Counted from the stretch's first letter, positions 9,537 to 18,323 are shown. The stretch: 64,000 nucleotides of DNA from Anaerolineales bacterium (GCA_015075725.1 JABTTV010000001.1:558001-622000), one strand, 5' to 3'. Notes: generated by a model not told the origin, from the letters alone. Translations and numbers: made by a program.

Positions 9537-12053
9537 TTATACCAGCTTGGGTTGAGGCTCTGCTTCTTTATCTTCCATCGGAGCGCCCGCCTTCTTCAGG
9601 TCATCCGCCGAGATGCGCGCCACAGAAGCCACGCTGTCGCCATCCTGCGGCTTGATGAGATGCACGCCCTTGGTGGCCCGCCCCGACTGCTTCACATCCT
9701 TCACTTTCAACCGAATCACCACGCCATTGGCGGTCATGATCGTCAGGTCGTCTTCCTTTTGTACGACACGCGCCGCGGCGATCTTACCGATCTCCTTCAG
9801 CGCTTTCTGATCGATCGTCGCAATGCCCCCAGTAGCGCGGCCCTTCGGGGCATATTCCTTCAATGGAGTTTGTTTGCCGAAACCGCCTGTCGTGACCACA
9901 AGCAATGCGCCATCCTTGTTCACCACATCCATGCTTGTCACCACGTCGCCTTTTTTCAGCCGGATACCCTGCACGCCCGCCGCCTGCCGGCCCATCGCGC
10001 GGACTTTTTCCTCGCTGAATCTCAAAGCCTGCCCGTTCTCGGTGACGATGATGATCTCGTCCTTGCCGGATGTCAGCCGCGCCCAACCCAAAGTGTCGCC
10101 CTCATCGAGATTTACTGCAATTAATCCTGATGGGCGCACCGACTCGAATTCCTCCATCGAGACGCGCTTGACTCGTCCCCTCGCGGTCATCATCATGCAA
10201 AATTGTTTGGGCGAGAAATCGCGGATGGACATCGCGGCGGTCACTTTCTCGTTCGCTCCCAGCGCCAGGATATTCACCAACGGGATTCCCTTCGTTGCGC
10301 GGTCAAGGTCAGGGATTTGATAGACCTTTTCGGAATAGACTTTGCCCTTATCGGTAAAGAACAGCATCGTGTCGAGGCTGCGCGCCGGGATCAGCATCAC
10401 GACTTCATCTTCTTCTTTCGTCGTGTGGCCTTTCACACCACGCCCGCCTCTGCTCTGTTGGCGGAATGCCGATGCCGCAACGCGTTTGACGTATCCGCGC
10501 TCAGTCAGACTGATCAGCACGGATTCATCCGGCACGAGGTCTTCGTCATGAATGTCCTCTTTGGCTTCAGCAGAGATTCGCGTGCGCCGGTCGTCGCCGT
10601 ATTTTTCCGCGACCTCGTTCATATCACCCTTGATCAATGCAAGGATCTTCTTCGGATTGGCAAGCAGGTCTTCAAGGTAATCGATCGTCGAGCGGACCTG
10701 CTTGTGCTCCTCTTCGATCTTCCAGCGTTCGAGCGCGGCAAGGCGGCGCAGCTGCATATCGAGGATCGCCTGCGCTTGCAGCTCGCTCAATTTGAATTTC
10801 GTCATCAACGCGGTTTTGGCTTTATCGGCATCCTCCGCGTTACGGATGGTCTTGATGATGGCGTCGATGTTGTTCAAAGCAATGAGGTAACCATCCAAAA
10901 TATGGAGTCTCGCCTTCGCTTTGTCCAATTCGAACCTGGAGCGGCGAGTGATGACGGTCTGGCGGTGGTCGATGAAGATCTGCAGAAGGCGCTTCAATGG
11001 CAAAGTACGCGGTTCGCCGTCCACCAGAGCCAGCATTTGTACACCAAATGTGGACTGTAGTGCTGTGTATTTATAAAGCTGGTTCAAAACCTTCTTCGGC
11101 TGCGCGCCGCGTTTAAGCTCGATCACGATGCTCATGCCGCGCTTATCCGACTCATCGCGCAGGTCGGAGATCTGGTCGATCTTGCCCTCGCGGACGAGTT
11201 CTGCGATGCGTTCGATCAGGCTGGATTTGTTGACCTGATACGGGATTTCCGTGATATTGATCTGATACTTACCGCCCTTCTCTTCCTCGATGTGGGCGAT
11301 GCCGCGCATGACGATTCGTCCCCGCCCGGTGCTGTACGCCGAGTTGATTCCTTCCGTGCCGACGATCATGCCGCCGGTCGGGAAATCCGGTCCCTGCACA
11401 TATTTCATCAAGTCTTCCACGGTAACATCTTCGATCTTGTCGTAGTTGTCGATCAAGTGAGTGATCGCCCCCGCCAGTTCCCGCAGGTTTTGCGGCGGGA
11501 TGTTTGTCGCCATCCCGACGGCAATGCCCGAAGCGCCGTTCAACAACAGGTTCGGGAGTCGAGCCGGGAGAACGAGCGGTTCCTGAAGAGAATCATCGAA
11601 GTTGGGACCAAAATCCACAGTCTCCTTGTCGAGATCCGCCAGCATTTCCTCCGCCATCTTTTGCAGGCGTGCTTCGGTATAACGCATCGCGGCGGGCGCG
11701 TCGCCGTCCACCGAACCAAAATTCCCCTGACCGTCCACAAGCATATAGCGCATCGAGAAATCCTGCGCCATGCGTGCCATCGACTCATACACCGCCGAGT
11801 CGCCGTGCGGGTGGTATTTACCCAACACTTCACCGACGATACGCGCCGACTTTTTAAAAGACGAGTTCGAGCGCAAACCCAACTCATGCATCGCATATAG
11901 AATGCGCCGATGCACCGGCTTCATCCCGTCGCGTGCGTCCGGAAGGGCGCGCGCCACGATCACGCTCATGGCGTAATCGAGGTACGCCGAGCGCATCTGT
12001 TCGTCGATGTCAACCGATTCGATGTTTCCTGCGATCAGATTCTCTTCAGCCAT
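9537..12053 (-). CDS. gyrA: DNA gyrase subunit A
   Basis: Breakage-reunion subunit of gyrase, which introduces negative supercoils with GyrB. With the ATG at 12053 the protein has 838 residues. That start is preferred over the longer frame because AAGGA lies at ribosome-binding distance and the family sequence begins there. Catalytic Tyr125 is in [10 protein letters not shown]. The quinolone-determining segment [10 protein letters not shown] (81-90) has Ser86 and Glu90 at the classical positions. The C-terminal domain has six-bladed-propeller repeats and a GyrA-box-like QQSRGGRG, which separates it from ParC. gyrB is not in the window. The transcript has a leader of about 155 nt with a terminator-like hairpin. 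Confidence 0.96.
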   Translation of the reverse strand: MAEENLIAGNIESVDIDEQMRSAYLDYAMSVIVARALPDARDGMKPVHRRILYAMHELGLRSNSSFKKSARIVGEVLGKYHPHGDSAVYESMARMAQDFSMRYMLVDGQGNFGSVDGDAPAAMRYTEARLQKMAEEMLADLDKETVDFGPNFDDSLQEPLVLPARLPNLLLNGASGIAVGMATNIPPQNLRELAGAITHLIDNYDKIEDVTVEDLMKYVQGPDFPTGGMIVGTEGINSAYSTGRGRIVMRGIAHIEEEKGGKYQINITEIPYQVNKSSLIERIAELVREGKIDQISDLRDESDKRGMSIVIELKRGAQPKKVLNQLYKYTALQSTFGVQMLALVDGEPRTLPLKRLLQIFIDHRQTVITRRSRFELDKAKARLHILDGYLIALNNIDAIIKTIRNAEDADKAKTALMTKFKLSELQAQAILDMQLRRLAALERWKIEEEHKQVRSTIDYLEDLLANPKKILALIKGDMNEVAEKYGDDRRTRISAEAKEDIHDEDLVPDESVLISLTERGYVKRVAASAFRQQSRGGRGVKGHTTKEEDEVVMLIPARSLDTMLFFTDKGKVYSEKVYQIPDLDRATKGIPLVNILALGANEKVTAAMSIRDFSPKQFCMMMTARGRVKRVSMEEFESVRPSGLIAVNLDEGDTLGWARLTSGKDEIIIVTENGQALRFSEEKVRAMGRQAAGVQGIRLKKGDVVTSMDVVNKDGALLVVTTGGFGKQTPLKEYAPKGRATGGIATIDQKALKEIGKIAAARVVQKEDDLTIMTANGVVIRLKVKDVKQSGRATKGVHLIKPQDGDSVASVARISADDLKKAGAPMEDKEAEPQPKLV

Positions 12054-12147
12054 ATAAATCCTTTTGGAATTTCGAGGGTGGTGGTTATGCCCCTGCAACA
12101 GGCTCGTTTCAGCTTAAAAATGGCGATATTTGACGAAAAACCGGCAT

Positions 12148-12181
12148 AAAAAGACACGAAGCCGGGGGAAAACCTCGTGTC
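12148..12181 (-). promoter_or_regulatory. Terminator-like hairpin inside the gyrA leader
   Basis: On the minus strand GACACGA pairs with TCGTGTC across about 15 bases, and TTTTT follows immediately. A TATAAT (plus-strand ATTATA at 12216-12221) lies upstream and the gyrA start at 12053 downstream, so the structure is within the transcribed leader. It could be an attenuator or could block readthrough from tRNA-Leu. Confidence 0.5.
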
Positions 12182-12215
12182 CCATTAGATGAAGGAAGCG
12201 AAATTTTATAGTGCA

Positions 12216-12221
12216 ATTATA
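12216..12221 (-). promoter_or_regulatory. Candidate gyrA -10 element
   Basis: A perfect TATAAT on the minus strand about 160 bases before the start codon. No clear -35 hexamer is visible. The rest of the 12054-12369 gap holds the leader hairpin and the tRNA-Leu terminator. Confidence 0.45.
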
Positions 12222-12329
12222 CCACCCCTATCCGGTTTTTGCCTTTCGGATTGACCAACTCCGGGCGGAATCTTAAGCTCAGAGGGGAATCTCCGCTTCC
12301 TCCCCCGCCCGAGGCGGGTTCCGTCCATC

Positions 12330-12355
12330 AAAAAAGACCCGCGTCCGCGAGTCTG
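12330..12355 (-). terminator. Terminator of tRNA-Leu
   Basis: Minus strand: AGACTCGCG pairs with CGCGGGTCT (one U-G pair), followed by TTTTTT. It lies 15 bases beyond the tRNA 3' end. Confidence 0.75.
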
Positions 12356-12369
12356 GTTCAAATACCCTG

Positions 12370-12453
<84 letters not shown>

Positions 12454-12477
12454 AAATTCTTTTGGTTGGCGGCTTGT

Positions 12478-12505
12478 ATTTTATCCCATTCGGGTGGAAT
12501 GTCAA
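12478..12505 (-). promoter_or_regulatory. tRNA-Leu promoter
   Basis: On the minus strand TTGACA (plus 12500-12505) and TAAAAT (plus 12478-12483) are separated by 16 bp. The -10 ends 24 bases before the tRNA 5' end. The remaining sequence up to 12720 shows only a CCCTTTCA...TGAAAGGG inverted pair (about 12630-12675). Confidence 0.75.
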
Positions 12506-12732
12506 TGAGCGCCTTCGAAGATCAAGGGTGGACAACGCTCGTCAAACGAATCCCTTGATGGCTTTTGCTGAAAAACCCCACTCAGGTATGGGAACGAATC
12601 CCCGCCGAAATGCGTTAATGATATCAGCCCTTTCAAAAATGTATTGTCGAACCATTACAGTACTGAAAGGGGAGTATCTTTCCTTGAACAAAAAAGTTAT
12701 ATTTTATGTAGTACAAAGAAAGGAGTTATGCC

Positions 12733-12849
12733 ATGTTCGTTTTCGCCGCCGTGGTCACTGTGCTCTTGCTCGCCCTGGCAGGTTCCGACCTGTTCGTAGC
12801 GCAATACAGCCCCGATGAACTCAGCAACATGGGAGTTCAAGAACAATGA
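12733..12849 (+). CDS. Small ORF, 38-residue single-helix membrane peptide
   Basis: ATG at 12733 has AAAGGAG seven bases upstream. The peptide starts MFVFAAVVTVLLLALAG, a hydrophobic helix, followed by a polar tail ending MGVQEQ. A strong terminator follows 21 bases after the stop. A consensus ribosome-binding site, one helix and an own terminator make this a credible small gene. I do not recognise a family. Confidence 0.55.
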   Translation: MFVFAAVVTVLLLALAGSDLFVAQYSPDELSNMGVQEQ

Positions 12850-12870
12850 CAGATGACCACCCCACCCCCT

Positions 12871-12909
12871 AGCCCGACGCATCAGAGAAGACGCGCCGGG
12901 CTTTTTTAT
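12871..12909 (+). terminator. Terminator of the 38-codon ORF
   Basis: AGCCCGACGC pairs with GCGCCGGGCT (one mismatch), followed by TTTTTTATT. A classic intrinsic terminator. Confidence 0.85.
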
Positions 12910-12919
12910 TGCCAATTAT

Positions 12920-12937
12920 CCCTACCGTTCGGTAGGG
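12920..12937. promoter_or_regulatory. Perfect palindromic operator candidate
   Basis: CCCTACCG-TT-CGGTAGGG, two 8-bp arms with no mismatch. The core ACCG-TT-CGGT resembles many TetR-family operators. It ends 15 bp before a perfect TATAAT (12953-12958), so it covers the -35 position of that promoter. No TetR-type regulator gene is in the window. Confidence 0.55.
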
Positions 12938-12952
12938 AGGCGTGGATTGGGA

Positions 12953-12958
12953 TATAAT
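12953..12958 (+). promoter_or_regulatory. -10 element of the hypothetical gene at 12981
   Basis: A perfect TATAAT downstream of the palindrome at 12920. The start near 12965 leaves a short leader containing GAGAGG before the ATG at 12981, and makes the upstream in-frame GTG at 12942 untranslated. Confidence 0.6.
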
Positions 12959-12980
12959 ACACAATCGAGAGGATGCCAGG

Positions 12981-13274
12981 ATGCCGATTGAGATTAGCCC
13001 GCTTTACACCAAGATCGCGGTACGCATCGAACTCCGAAAGGGGACGGTTGTGATGGAGAGCCCCGAAGGGTTCCCTGTCGGGGAATCGAACATCTACATG
13101 CTTGCCGCGAACGGAGACACTCTCTGGAAGGCGGAAAAGCCCAAGCCGAACACTCTTTTCACCAAGGTCAAACTCAACGAAGATTCGAGCATATCCACCT
13201 TCACCAGCGACGCTCAATTTTGTGATTTGGACACCGAAACCGGCAAAATCATCAGCAGTTCGAACTTTCGATAA
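12981..13274 (+). CDS. Hypothetical protein, 97 residues
   Basis: I do not recognise a family. The sequence is soluble, with alternating hydrophobic and polar residues (KIAVRIELRKGTVVME, SNIYMLAANGDTLWKAE), suggesting a small beta-rich fold. Start 12981 is chosen over the in-frame GTG at 12942 because the GTG lies upstream of the TATAAT. GAGAGG precedes the ATG by eight bases. It is followed seven bases later by a GNAT acetyltransferase, probably in one operon under the palindromic operator. Confidence 0.6.
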   Translation: MPIEISPLYTKIAVRIELRKGTVVMESPEGFPVGESNIYMLAANGDTLWKAEKPKPNTLFTKVKLNEDSSISTFTSDAQFCDLDTETGKIISSSNFR

Positions 13275-13281
13275 CACCCAT

Positions 13282-13803
13282 ATGGAACCTCGTTTTATCC
13301 AGCTTACCCAACCCACCCCGGAGATCGCCGCCGCCTTTACCAAATGGGAAAACGATCCGGCGCTTGTTCACCTGACGCGTCCCAACCAAAGTCAAGCAGA
13401 CCTGGATAAACAAACCGTCCTGGACGTGAACGAACTCGGTGAACGGATAAAACATCAGACGACCTACCTGATCCATCTTGAGAGTCAACTTGTCGGAGAG
13501 ATGAGCTACCAGCAAGACCCGCCGCACCTTTACAGACAAGACTCCCCCACCGCCTGGATCGGTATCACCATCGGCGAAGCGTCCGCCCGTGGAAAAGGAA
13601 TTGGTACCCACGCCATACAGTTCCTCGAAGAGGAAATTCAGAAAGCAGGCTTCAAACGCATTGAATTGGGCGTGTTCGAATTCAATCAACCCGCCCAAAA
13701 GTTATACACGAAAATGGGATACTCCGAGATCGGCAGGCTTCCCGGGTTCACATACTGGCAAGGCAAAATGTGGACGGACATCCGCATGGAAAAGTATCTT
13801 TAA
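13282..13803 (+). CDS. GNAT-family N-acetyltransferase
   Basis: A 173-residue acetyl-CoA-dependent acyltransferase. The central motif ARGKGIGTHAIQFLEEE (about 101-117) contains the RGKGIG acetyl-CoA pyrophosphate loop. The C-terminal stretch FNQPAQKLYTKMGY is the usual GNAT motif B region. The substrate cannot be told from sequence; RimJ/RimL-like and small-molecule acetyltransferases share this layout. ATG 13282 is the family-consistent start. It lies between the 97-residue gene and the aldolase gene with gaps of 7 and 4 bp. Confidence 0.85.
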   Translation: MEPRFIQLTQPTPEIAAAFTKWENDPALVHLTRPNQSQADLDKQTVLDVNELGERIKHQTTYLIHLESQLVGEMSYQQDPPHLYRQDSPTAWIGITIGEASARGKGIGTHAIQFLEEEIQKAGFKRIELGVFEFNQPAQKLYTKMGYSEIGRLPGFTYWQGKMWTDIRMEKYL

Positions 13804-13807
13804 TCGC

Positions 13808-14575
13808 ATGTTCATCAAAGAAAATCAAACAAAAAAGAAATTGAAAGCCGGTCGGCCAGTCTATGGCGTGATCTCCACGACTGACGATCCGCAACTTGCC
13901 GAGTTATTCGGTCTTGCCGGTTTTGATTACTACATGCTCGACGCCGAGCACGGACTATTGGACCCCGCCCAAGTCGTGAATGTGATCCGCGCCTGCGAAT
14001 CTGTGAACATGACCCCCATGGTGCGGATCGGCTCCCCGGATCCCAAACTCGTGCTGCAATATCTCGATGCAGGCATGATGGGCATTATGATGCCGGGACT
14101 TGAATCCGCCAGCGATGTGAAAATGCTGATCGACGCTGTGAAGTACCCGCCCATCGGGAAGCGCGGGCTTGGAATCACTCGCGCATCAGGTTATGTCGCG
14201 ACCGGGGATAAGGCGGTCGAATACATCGATTTTGCCAATGAACAGACGATGGTCATCACTCAATTCGAAGACCCGACTTTGATCGACCGCTTCGACGAGA
14301 TGATCTCCCAGCCCGGCTTGGATGCCGTCATCGTCGGTCCGCGTGACCTTTCGTTGAATATGGGCTTCAAAGACGGACCCGCTCACCCCGAAGTTCAGTC
14401 CATGATCGAACGGGCGATTGCCGTATGTAAAAAAGCGAACGTGGCGGTAGGGATTACTGCGACAACTCGCGAAGTTGCCGAAAAAGAGGTCAGCCGCGGC
14501 ATGACCATGATCCTCGGCGTTGCTCAGACCCTGGTCCTGGCTGGCTCGAAAGAATTTTTACTCGAAAAGAAATAA
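13808..14575 (+). CDS. HpcH/HpaI-family aldolase
   Basis: A class II pyruvate-type aldolase related to 4-hydroxy-2-oxoheptanedioate and 2-keto-3-deoxy-L-rhamnonate aldolases, cleaving 2-keto-3-deoxy acids to pyruvate and an aldehyde. The 255 residues contain the active-site motif LDAEHG (44-49, His48), GMMGIMMPGLESA with the metal-ligand glutamate, and VGPRDLSLNMG near the C-terminus. The start ATG 13808 is four bases after the acetyltransferase stop, so the two are likely co-transcribed. The physiological substrate is unknown. Confidence 0.85.
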   Translation: MFIKENQTKKKLKAGRPVYGVISTTDDPQLAELFGLAGFDYYMLDAEHGLLDPAQVVNVIRACESVNMTPMVRIGSPDPKLVLQYLDAGMMGIMMPGLESASDVKMLIDAVKYPPIGKRGLGITRASGYVATGDKAVEYIDFANEQTMVITQFEDPTLIDRFDEMISQPGLDAVIVGPRDLSLNMGFKDGPAHPEVQSMIERAIAVCKKANVAVGITATTREVAEKEVSRGMTMILGVAQTLVLAGSKEFLLEKK

Positions 14576-14578
14576 CTC

Positions 14579-14857
14579 ATGGAGAAACCCCCTTTCGGTT
14601 TCGTTCTTGTCTTCCTTTTATTCAGTTTCATCTTTCTTTCGAACAGCTACAAACTGTGGTTCAAGACCGAGGAGTATTACAAAGACCTGTACAACAGCCT
14701 TACGAATGAAAAGACACCCTATCCGTTCAAGAACTTCTTTTTAAAGCGGTTGGAAAATAAGCAGAATTGGTTGTTTTGGCAAAAGGCGTTTAGTCTGCTT
14801 GGGATCGCGGCGGTTGTGTCCATGGATGTGTTGGTGATGCTGGCGTATTTGGGATGA
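14579..14857 (+). CDS. Small two-helix membrane protein, unknown function
   Basis: The 92-residue protein has a hydrophobic helix at about 7-21, a charged middle part (YYKDLYNSLTNEKTPYPFKN) and a second helix at about 70-90. I do not recognise it. It begins three bases after the aldolase stop, so it is probably in the same operon. The regular two-helix topology supports a real gene. Confidence 0.55.
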   Translation: MEKPPFGFVLVFLLFSFIFLSNSYKLWFKTEEYYKDLYNSLTNEKTPYPFKNFFLKRLENKQNWLFWQKAFSLLGIAAVVSMDVLVMLAYLG

Positions 14858-14865
14858 AAATTTAA

Positions 14866-14936
14866 ACCACAAAGGGGCACCAAGGAATACAGAGGAAAAG
14901 GCATAACCTTTGTTACCTTTCGTGAAACTTCGTGGT
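14866..14936. repeat. Palindromic intergenic repeat before etfB
   Basis: The left arm 'accacaaaggggcaccaagg' mirrors the right arm 'cctttgttacctttcgtg...cgtggt'. This is the ACCACAAAG...CTTCGTGGT type of degenerate hairpin repeat; related GCAAAG-type hairpins occur at 47997 and 48671. Confidence 0.6.
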
Positions 14937-14965
14937 GAAAAAAGAATTTTTACAAGGAGCCCACT

Positions 14966-15736
14966 TTGAAAATCATCGCATGTATCAAGCAAGTCCCCGA
15001 CTCGGAAGCGAAAGTTAAAGCCGAGGGCGGGCAGGTCTCATGGGGGGACGCGCCGCTGGTCATCAACCCGTTCGACGAATATGCGGTTGAAGGCGCGCTT
15101 CAGCAGAAGGAAGCCCATAATGGAACGGTCACAGCCCTGTGCATCGGACCCGAATCCGCGAAAGAGGCGCTCAAGCATGCCCTCGCCATGGGCGCGGATG
15201 AAGCCGTCCTCGTTTCGGACCCGGCGCTCGAAAACATCGATACCGTTGGCGCGGCGAAGGTTCTGGCGGCGGCGATCCAAAAGATCGGCGGCGCGGATAT
15301 GGTCACGTTCGGGCGGCAGACCCTCGACAATGGCGCAGGGCTCACCCCGGCGCAGACAGCCAGAGTCCTCGCGTGGCCCATGCTTGGGTGGGTGGGCAAT
15401 ATCAAAGTCGACGGGGGAAGCGTGACGGTTGAACGTGTCCTCGAAGAAGGCAGGCAGATCGTCAAGGCGAACCTGCCCGCCGTGCTCAGCGTGGTGCAAA
15501 GCATTGGCGAGCCGCGTTATCCGTCGTTCATGGGAATTCGCAAAGCGTCAAAAGCGAACATTCCAGTATGGTCATTGAGCGATTTGGGCATCCCTGCCCC
15601 GGCGGCAGTTGTGACGCGCAGCGAATTGATAAACCCGCCTGTGCAGGAAACCGCCATCGAAATGATCACCGGCGAAACTCCCGCCGAGATCGCCGAAAAA
15701 CTCGCCGATAAAATCATCGCGGAGAAGGTGCTATGA
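14966..15736 (+). CDS. etfB: Electron transfer flavoprotein subunit beta
   Basis: The AMP-binding subunit of ETF, which passes electrons from acyl-CoA and other dehydrogenases towards the quinone pool. The 256 residues start MKIIACIKQVPDSEAKVK and include NPFDEYAVEGALQ and the beta-subunit signature region near ANLPAVLSVVQSIGEPRYPS. The start codon is TTG at 14966 with AAGGAG seven bases upstream; no ATG fits better. It overlaps etfA by four bases (ATGA), so the subunits are translationally coupled. No ETF:quinone oxidoreductase gene lies nearby. Confidence 0.95.
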   Translation: MKIIACIKQVPDSEAKVKAEGGQVSWGDAPLVINPFDEYAVEGALQQKEAHNGTVTALCIGPESAKEALKHALAMGADEAVLVSDPALENIDTVGAAKVLAAAIQKIGGADMVTFGRQTLDNGAGLTPAQTARVLAWPMLGWVGNIKVDGGSVTVERVLEEGRQIVKANLPAVLSVVQSIGEPRYPSFMGIRKASKANIPVWSLSDLGIPAPAAVVTRSELINPPVQETAIEMITGETPAEIAEKLADKIIAEKVL

Positions 15737-16746
15737 AAACACTGGTTTATATCGACCACTTCAAGGGCGATGTCCAGCCCGCTTCGTGGGAGGCGCTCGG
15801 TCTTGCAAAAAGTTTTGGGACGGCTGTGGCAGTCGTCTTTGGTTCGGGTGTGGATGAAGTTGCGAAAGCCGCCGCTGAATTTGGCGCGGATGAAATCCTC
15901 GTCGCGGATGATTCTTCGCTCGCAGATTATCGCGCTGAGACGTATGCTTCCACTCTCTCCGCGCTCGCCTCTTCTCACAGCCCCGACCTGATCCTGTTCC
16001 CCACCACCGCCCGCACACGTGAAATGTCGGCAATGGCAGCCGTGGATTTGAATACCGGCGTGTTGACCGATCTCATCCAACTTGAAGCAAGCGGCGATTC
16101 CTTCATCGCAACTCGTCCCATTTACGAAGGCAAGGTATTGGAAAAAACCACTTGTTCCGCCAAGCCGGTTATGGCAACCATCCGCGGACGCGCCTTTCCA
16201 AAACCTGATCGCGAGGCCGGAAAAAGCGGTAAGATCACAAAAGTCGAAGCAAAAGGCGAGGCGAAATCCACCGTCGAAGGCTACTCCGCTTCCGAAAGCG
16301 CGGTCAATCTCGGCGATGCAAGCGTCATCGTCTCCGGCGGACGCGGCGTCTCGAACAATCCGGTTTTGACTCCGCCCGCAGGCATGGACGAAAAACAAGC
16401 AGAAGTCTGGCGTGCCCAGCAAGGCTTCGCGCTCATCACAGATCTAGCGCAATTGCTAGGCGGCGCCGTCGGCGCATCGCGCGCGGCTGTGGACGGCGGT
16501 TACATTACATATGCCCACCAGGTCGGGCAGACAGGGAAAGTCGTCGCACCTGACCTGTACATTGCCTGCGGAATCTCCGGCGCGATTCAACATCTGGTCG
16601 GCATGAGAAACGCCAAAGTCATCGTCGCGATCAACAAGGACGCCGATGCGCCCATCTTCAAACAAGCCCGCTATGGCGTGGTCGGCGACCTGTTCGCCAT
16701 TATCCCGGCGTTGACGGAAGCGATGAAGAAGAAGTTGGGGAAGTGA
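15733..16746 (+). CDS. etfA: Electron transfer flavoprotein subunit alpha
   Basis: FAD-binding partner of EtfB, 337 residues. The C-terminal FAD domain shows VIVSGGRGVSNN (about 197-208), AVDGGYITYAHQVGQTGKVVAPDLYIACGIS-type sequence and GAIQHLVGMRNAKVIVAINKD, which are family signatures. The N-terminal domain is the smaller, variable part. The start overlaps the etfB stop by four bases. A hairpin terminator follows about 30 bp downstream. Confidence 0.96.
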   Translation: MKTLVYIDHFKGDVQPASWEALGLAKSFGTAVAVVFGSGVDEVAKAAAEFGADEILVADDSSLADYRAETYASTLSALASSHSPDLILFPTTARTREMSAMAAVDLNTGVLTDLIQLEASGDSFIATRPIYEGKVLEKTTCSAKPVMATIRGRAFPKPDREAGKSGKITKVEAKGEAKSTVEGYSASESAVNLGDASVIVSGGRGVSNNPVLTPPAGMDEKQAEVWRAQQGFALITDLAQLLGGAVGASRAAVDGGYITYAHQVGQTGKVVAPDLYIACGISGAIQHLVGMRNAKVIVAINKDADAPIFKQARYGVVGDLFAIIPALTEAMKKKLGK

Positions 16747-16775
16747 GAGTGAGTAACGAGTAATGGGTAATTCGC

Positions 16776-16813
16776 AAACCTCCGAGGTTGATATGGCTTC
16801 GGAGGTTTTTATT
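16776..16813. terminator. Bidirectional terminator between etfA and the AhpD-like gene
   Basis: AAACCTCCGA at 16776-16785 pairs perfectly with TCGGAGGTTT at 16799-16808, with T-rich sequence following. It lies between two convergent genes. Confidence 0.85.
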
Positions 16814-16814
16814 T

Positions 16815-17351
16815 CTATTCCCCAAACCCAGCAGGCGGGATGCCAAGTCCCTGAATGAGCCTTGCCCAAAAATTAACTTGAGCCGCTGTGCTGACGAGAA
16901 TCACAAATTCCCGTTCGGTAAAGGCGGTTTTTACTTTTTCCACAACATCCGGGTGAAATTTTAGGGGTGTGGATGATATCAGGCGGGTATAGGTGATTGC
17001 CAGTTTCTCCCGTTCAGAAAAAGAAGCGAGGTTCTCGAAATCCCCGCGCAGAGACTGGGCTTCCTCGTCCGTGATGCCGTATTTGCGATACTCGTGCGAG
17101 TTCATATCCACGCAAAAGGGACAGGCGACCGCGTAGGAAGCCGCCATGCGAATCAACTTTAACATGCGCTTATCCATGCGCCCGTCTTCGTGGGCAACCA
17201 AGGCTTCCATGATGCCCGAGCCCACGGCGGCTTTTGGATACCAGGCGAGGATGCGCGGCGGGAGCATCGTCCTGCCGGTTATTCGTTCCGAAACCAGAAT
17301 TCCAAGTTTTAGGAAGAACGGGATTTTAGTGGGCGGAGGTATGAAGGACAT
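16815..17351 (-). CDS. Carboxymuconolactone decarboxylase/AhpD-family protein
   Basis: An all-helical thiol-redox protein of the CMD/AhpD family, 178 residues. The redox motif CPFC spans 77-80 and is followed by VDMNSHEYRKYG, with His86 in the usual relay position. The methionine at 17351 is preferred over the longer frame because the family begins there and the extra residues overlap the promoter and terminator region. It could be an alkylhydroperoxidase-like or a carboxymuconolactone-decarboxylase-like protein; the CxxC favours the former. It is monocistronic, facing etfA. Confidence 0.85.
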   Translation of the reverse strand: MSFIPPPTKIPFFLKLGILVSERITGRTMLPPRILAWYPKAAVGSGIMEALVAHEDGRMDKRMLKLIRMAASYAVACPFCVDMNSHEYRKYGITDEEAQSLRGDFENLASFSEREKLAITYTRLISSTPLKFHPDVVEKVKTAFTEREFVILVSTAAQVNFWARLIQGLGIPPAGFGE

Positions 17352-17365
17352 GCACCCATTATAAG

Positions 17366-17404
17366 CAAACCCGCCCCCGGTCATTTTTCACGCGGGAGCG
17401 GGCT
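17366..17404 (-). terminator. Terminator of the dienelactone-hydrolase gene
   Basis: On the minus strand AGCCCGCTCCCG pairs with CGGGGGCGGGTTT around a loop with A-runs. It lies five bases after the gene's stop codon and before the AhpD-like gene. Confidence 0.65.
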
Positions 17405-17408
17405 GGTC

Positions 17409-18323
17409 TTAGTGCTGATGTCCCAATGGACCCAAGGCATGTTCATACACAAGCATCATGTAGTAATGCCAGGGGAAGGGCGCTTCGTGAGAAAAGCTGT
17501 TTCCATCCTGTCCGGAACCGGATTTGGATTTCAGGTTTACGTCCAAGAATGTCAGCATCTCGTTCCACGCTTCGGCTTGGACCGGGTCGGTTTGAATACC
17601 CTCGGCGCCCGTCACAAAGGCGTGGGGCTGACCGTCATAGATAGTGACCTGGTGCGGAACGCCCGCGGTTTCCAATCCCTTATCGAGCGCGTTCACTTCT
17701 TCGAGGGGAATCGACTGGTCCGCCCCGCCGAAAATCCCCAAAACGGGACCGGAGAGGTTCTTCAAAATTTCCGGATCTGTTTCAGACGAACCGTAGAAAA
17801 TCACCGTCACTGCCATGCCGCTGTTGTGAAGGCTGTACAGCATCGAAACGCGCCCTCCATAACAAAAGCCTGCGATGCCGATGCGGTTGGAAGCCACGTT
17901 GGGTTGCGTCTTTAGCCAGGCGTAAACCGAATCCAAGTCTGCGTTTACGTCAGCCTGGTCGGTTGTTGAGACCAAATAAATGGCTCGCGGTATCCACGAG
18001 GTGGTCTCGCCGCGGAAGGTATCGGGAGCAACCACCAGATAGCCTTCCTCCGCAAGTAAATCCGCCTTGGAGATCATGCTCTCGTTCAAGCCAAAGAACT
18101 CATGGATCATGATCACCGTTGGAAATGGACCCTCCCCTTCGGGCTCCGCCACATATGCGCGGACGATCGGTCCGCCATTGGTGCCAGGGATGGTGGTGTT
18201 CGTCAACTTTTCAACCCGGTCCCCGCCGATCAGCCCATCCACGAAAATGCTCAGGGGGATGAACAGAATCAGAATCGCCAGACCAGCTAAAAGTCGAAGA
18301 ATGATGCGTTTAAATGCTTTCAT
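17409..18323 (-). CDS. Dienelactone-hydrolase-family alpha/beta hydrolase, membrane-anchored
   Basis: A DLH-family esterase of 304 residues. An N-terminal helix (about 8-30) anchors or exports it. The catalytic triad is visible: Cys154 in GFCYGG, Asp202 in GGADQSIP and His234 in YDGQPHAF. The Cys nucleophile is characteristic of DLH. The ATG at 18323 is chosen because AGGAG lies at the right distance. The substrate is unknown; extracytoplasmic DLH-like enzymes are often of undefined role. It is followed by a terminator and reads towards the AhpD-like gene. Confidence 0.88.
   Translation of the reverse strand: MKAFKRIILRLLAGLAILILFIPLSIFVDGLIGGDRVEKLTNTTIPGTNGGPIVRAYVAEPEGEGPFPTVIMIHEFFGLNESMISKADLLAEEGYLVVAPDTFRGETTSWIPRAIYLVSTTDQADVNADLDSVYAWLKTQPNVASNRIGIAGFCYGGRVSMLYSLHNSGMAVTVIFYGSSETDPEILKNLSGPVLGIFGGADQSIPLEEVNALDKGLETAGVPHQVTIYDGQPHAFVTGAEGIQTDPVQAEAWNEMLTFLDVNLKSKSGSGQDGNSFSHEAPFPWHYYMMLVYEHALGPLGHQH

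Noticed and set aside
10203..11060. A 285-codon plus-strand frame antisense to gyrA
   Set aside because: It lies wholly within the gyrA coding region, which is certain by motifs; no ribosome-binding site or family motif.
12942..12980. GTG start extending the 97-residue hypothetical protein to 110 residues
   Set aside because: It lies upstream of the TATAAT at 12953 and would be outside the transcript.
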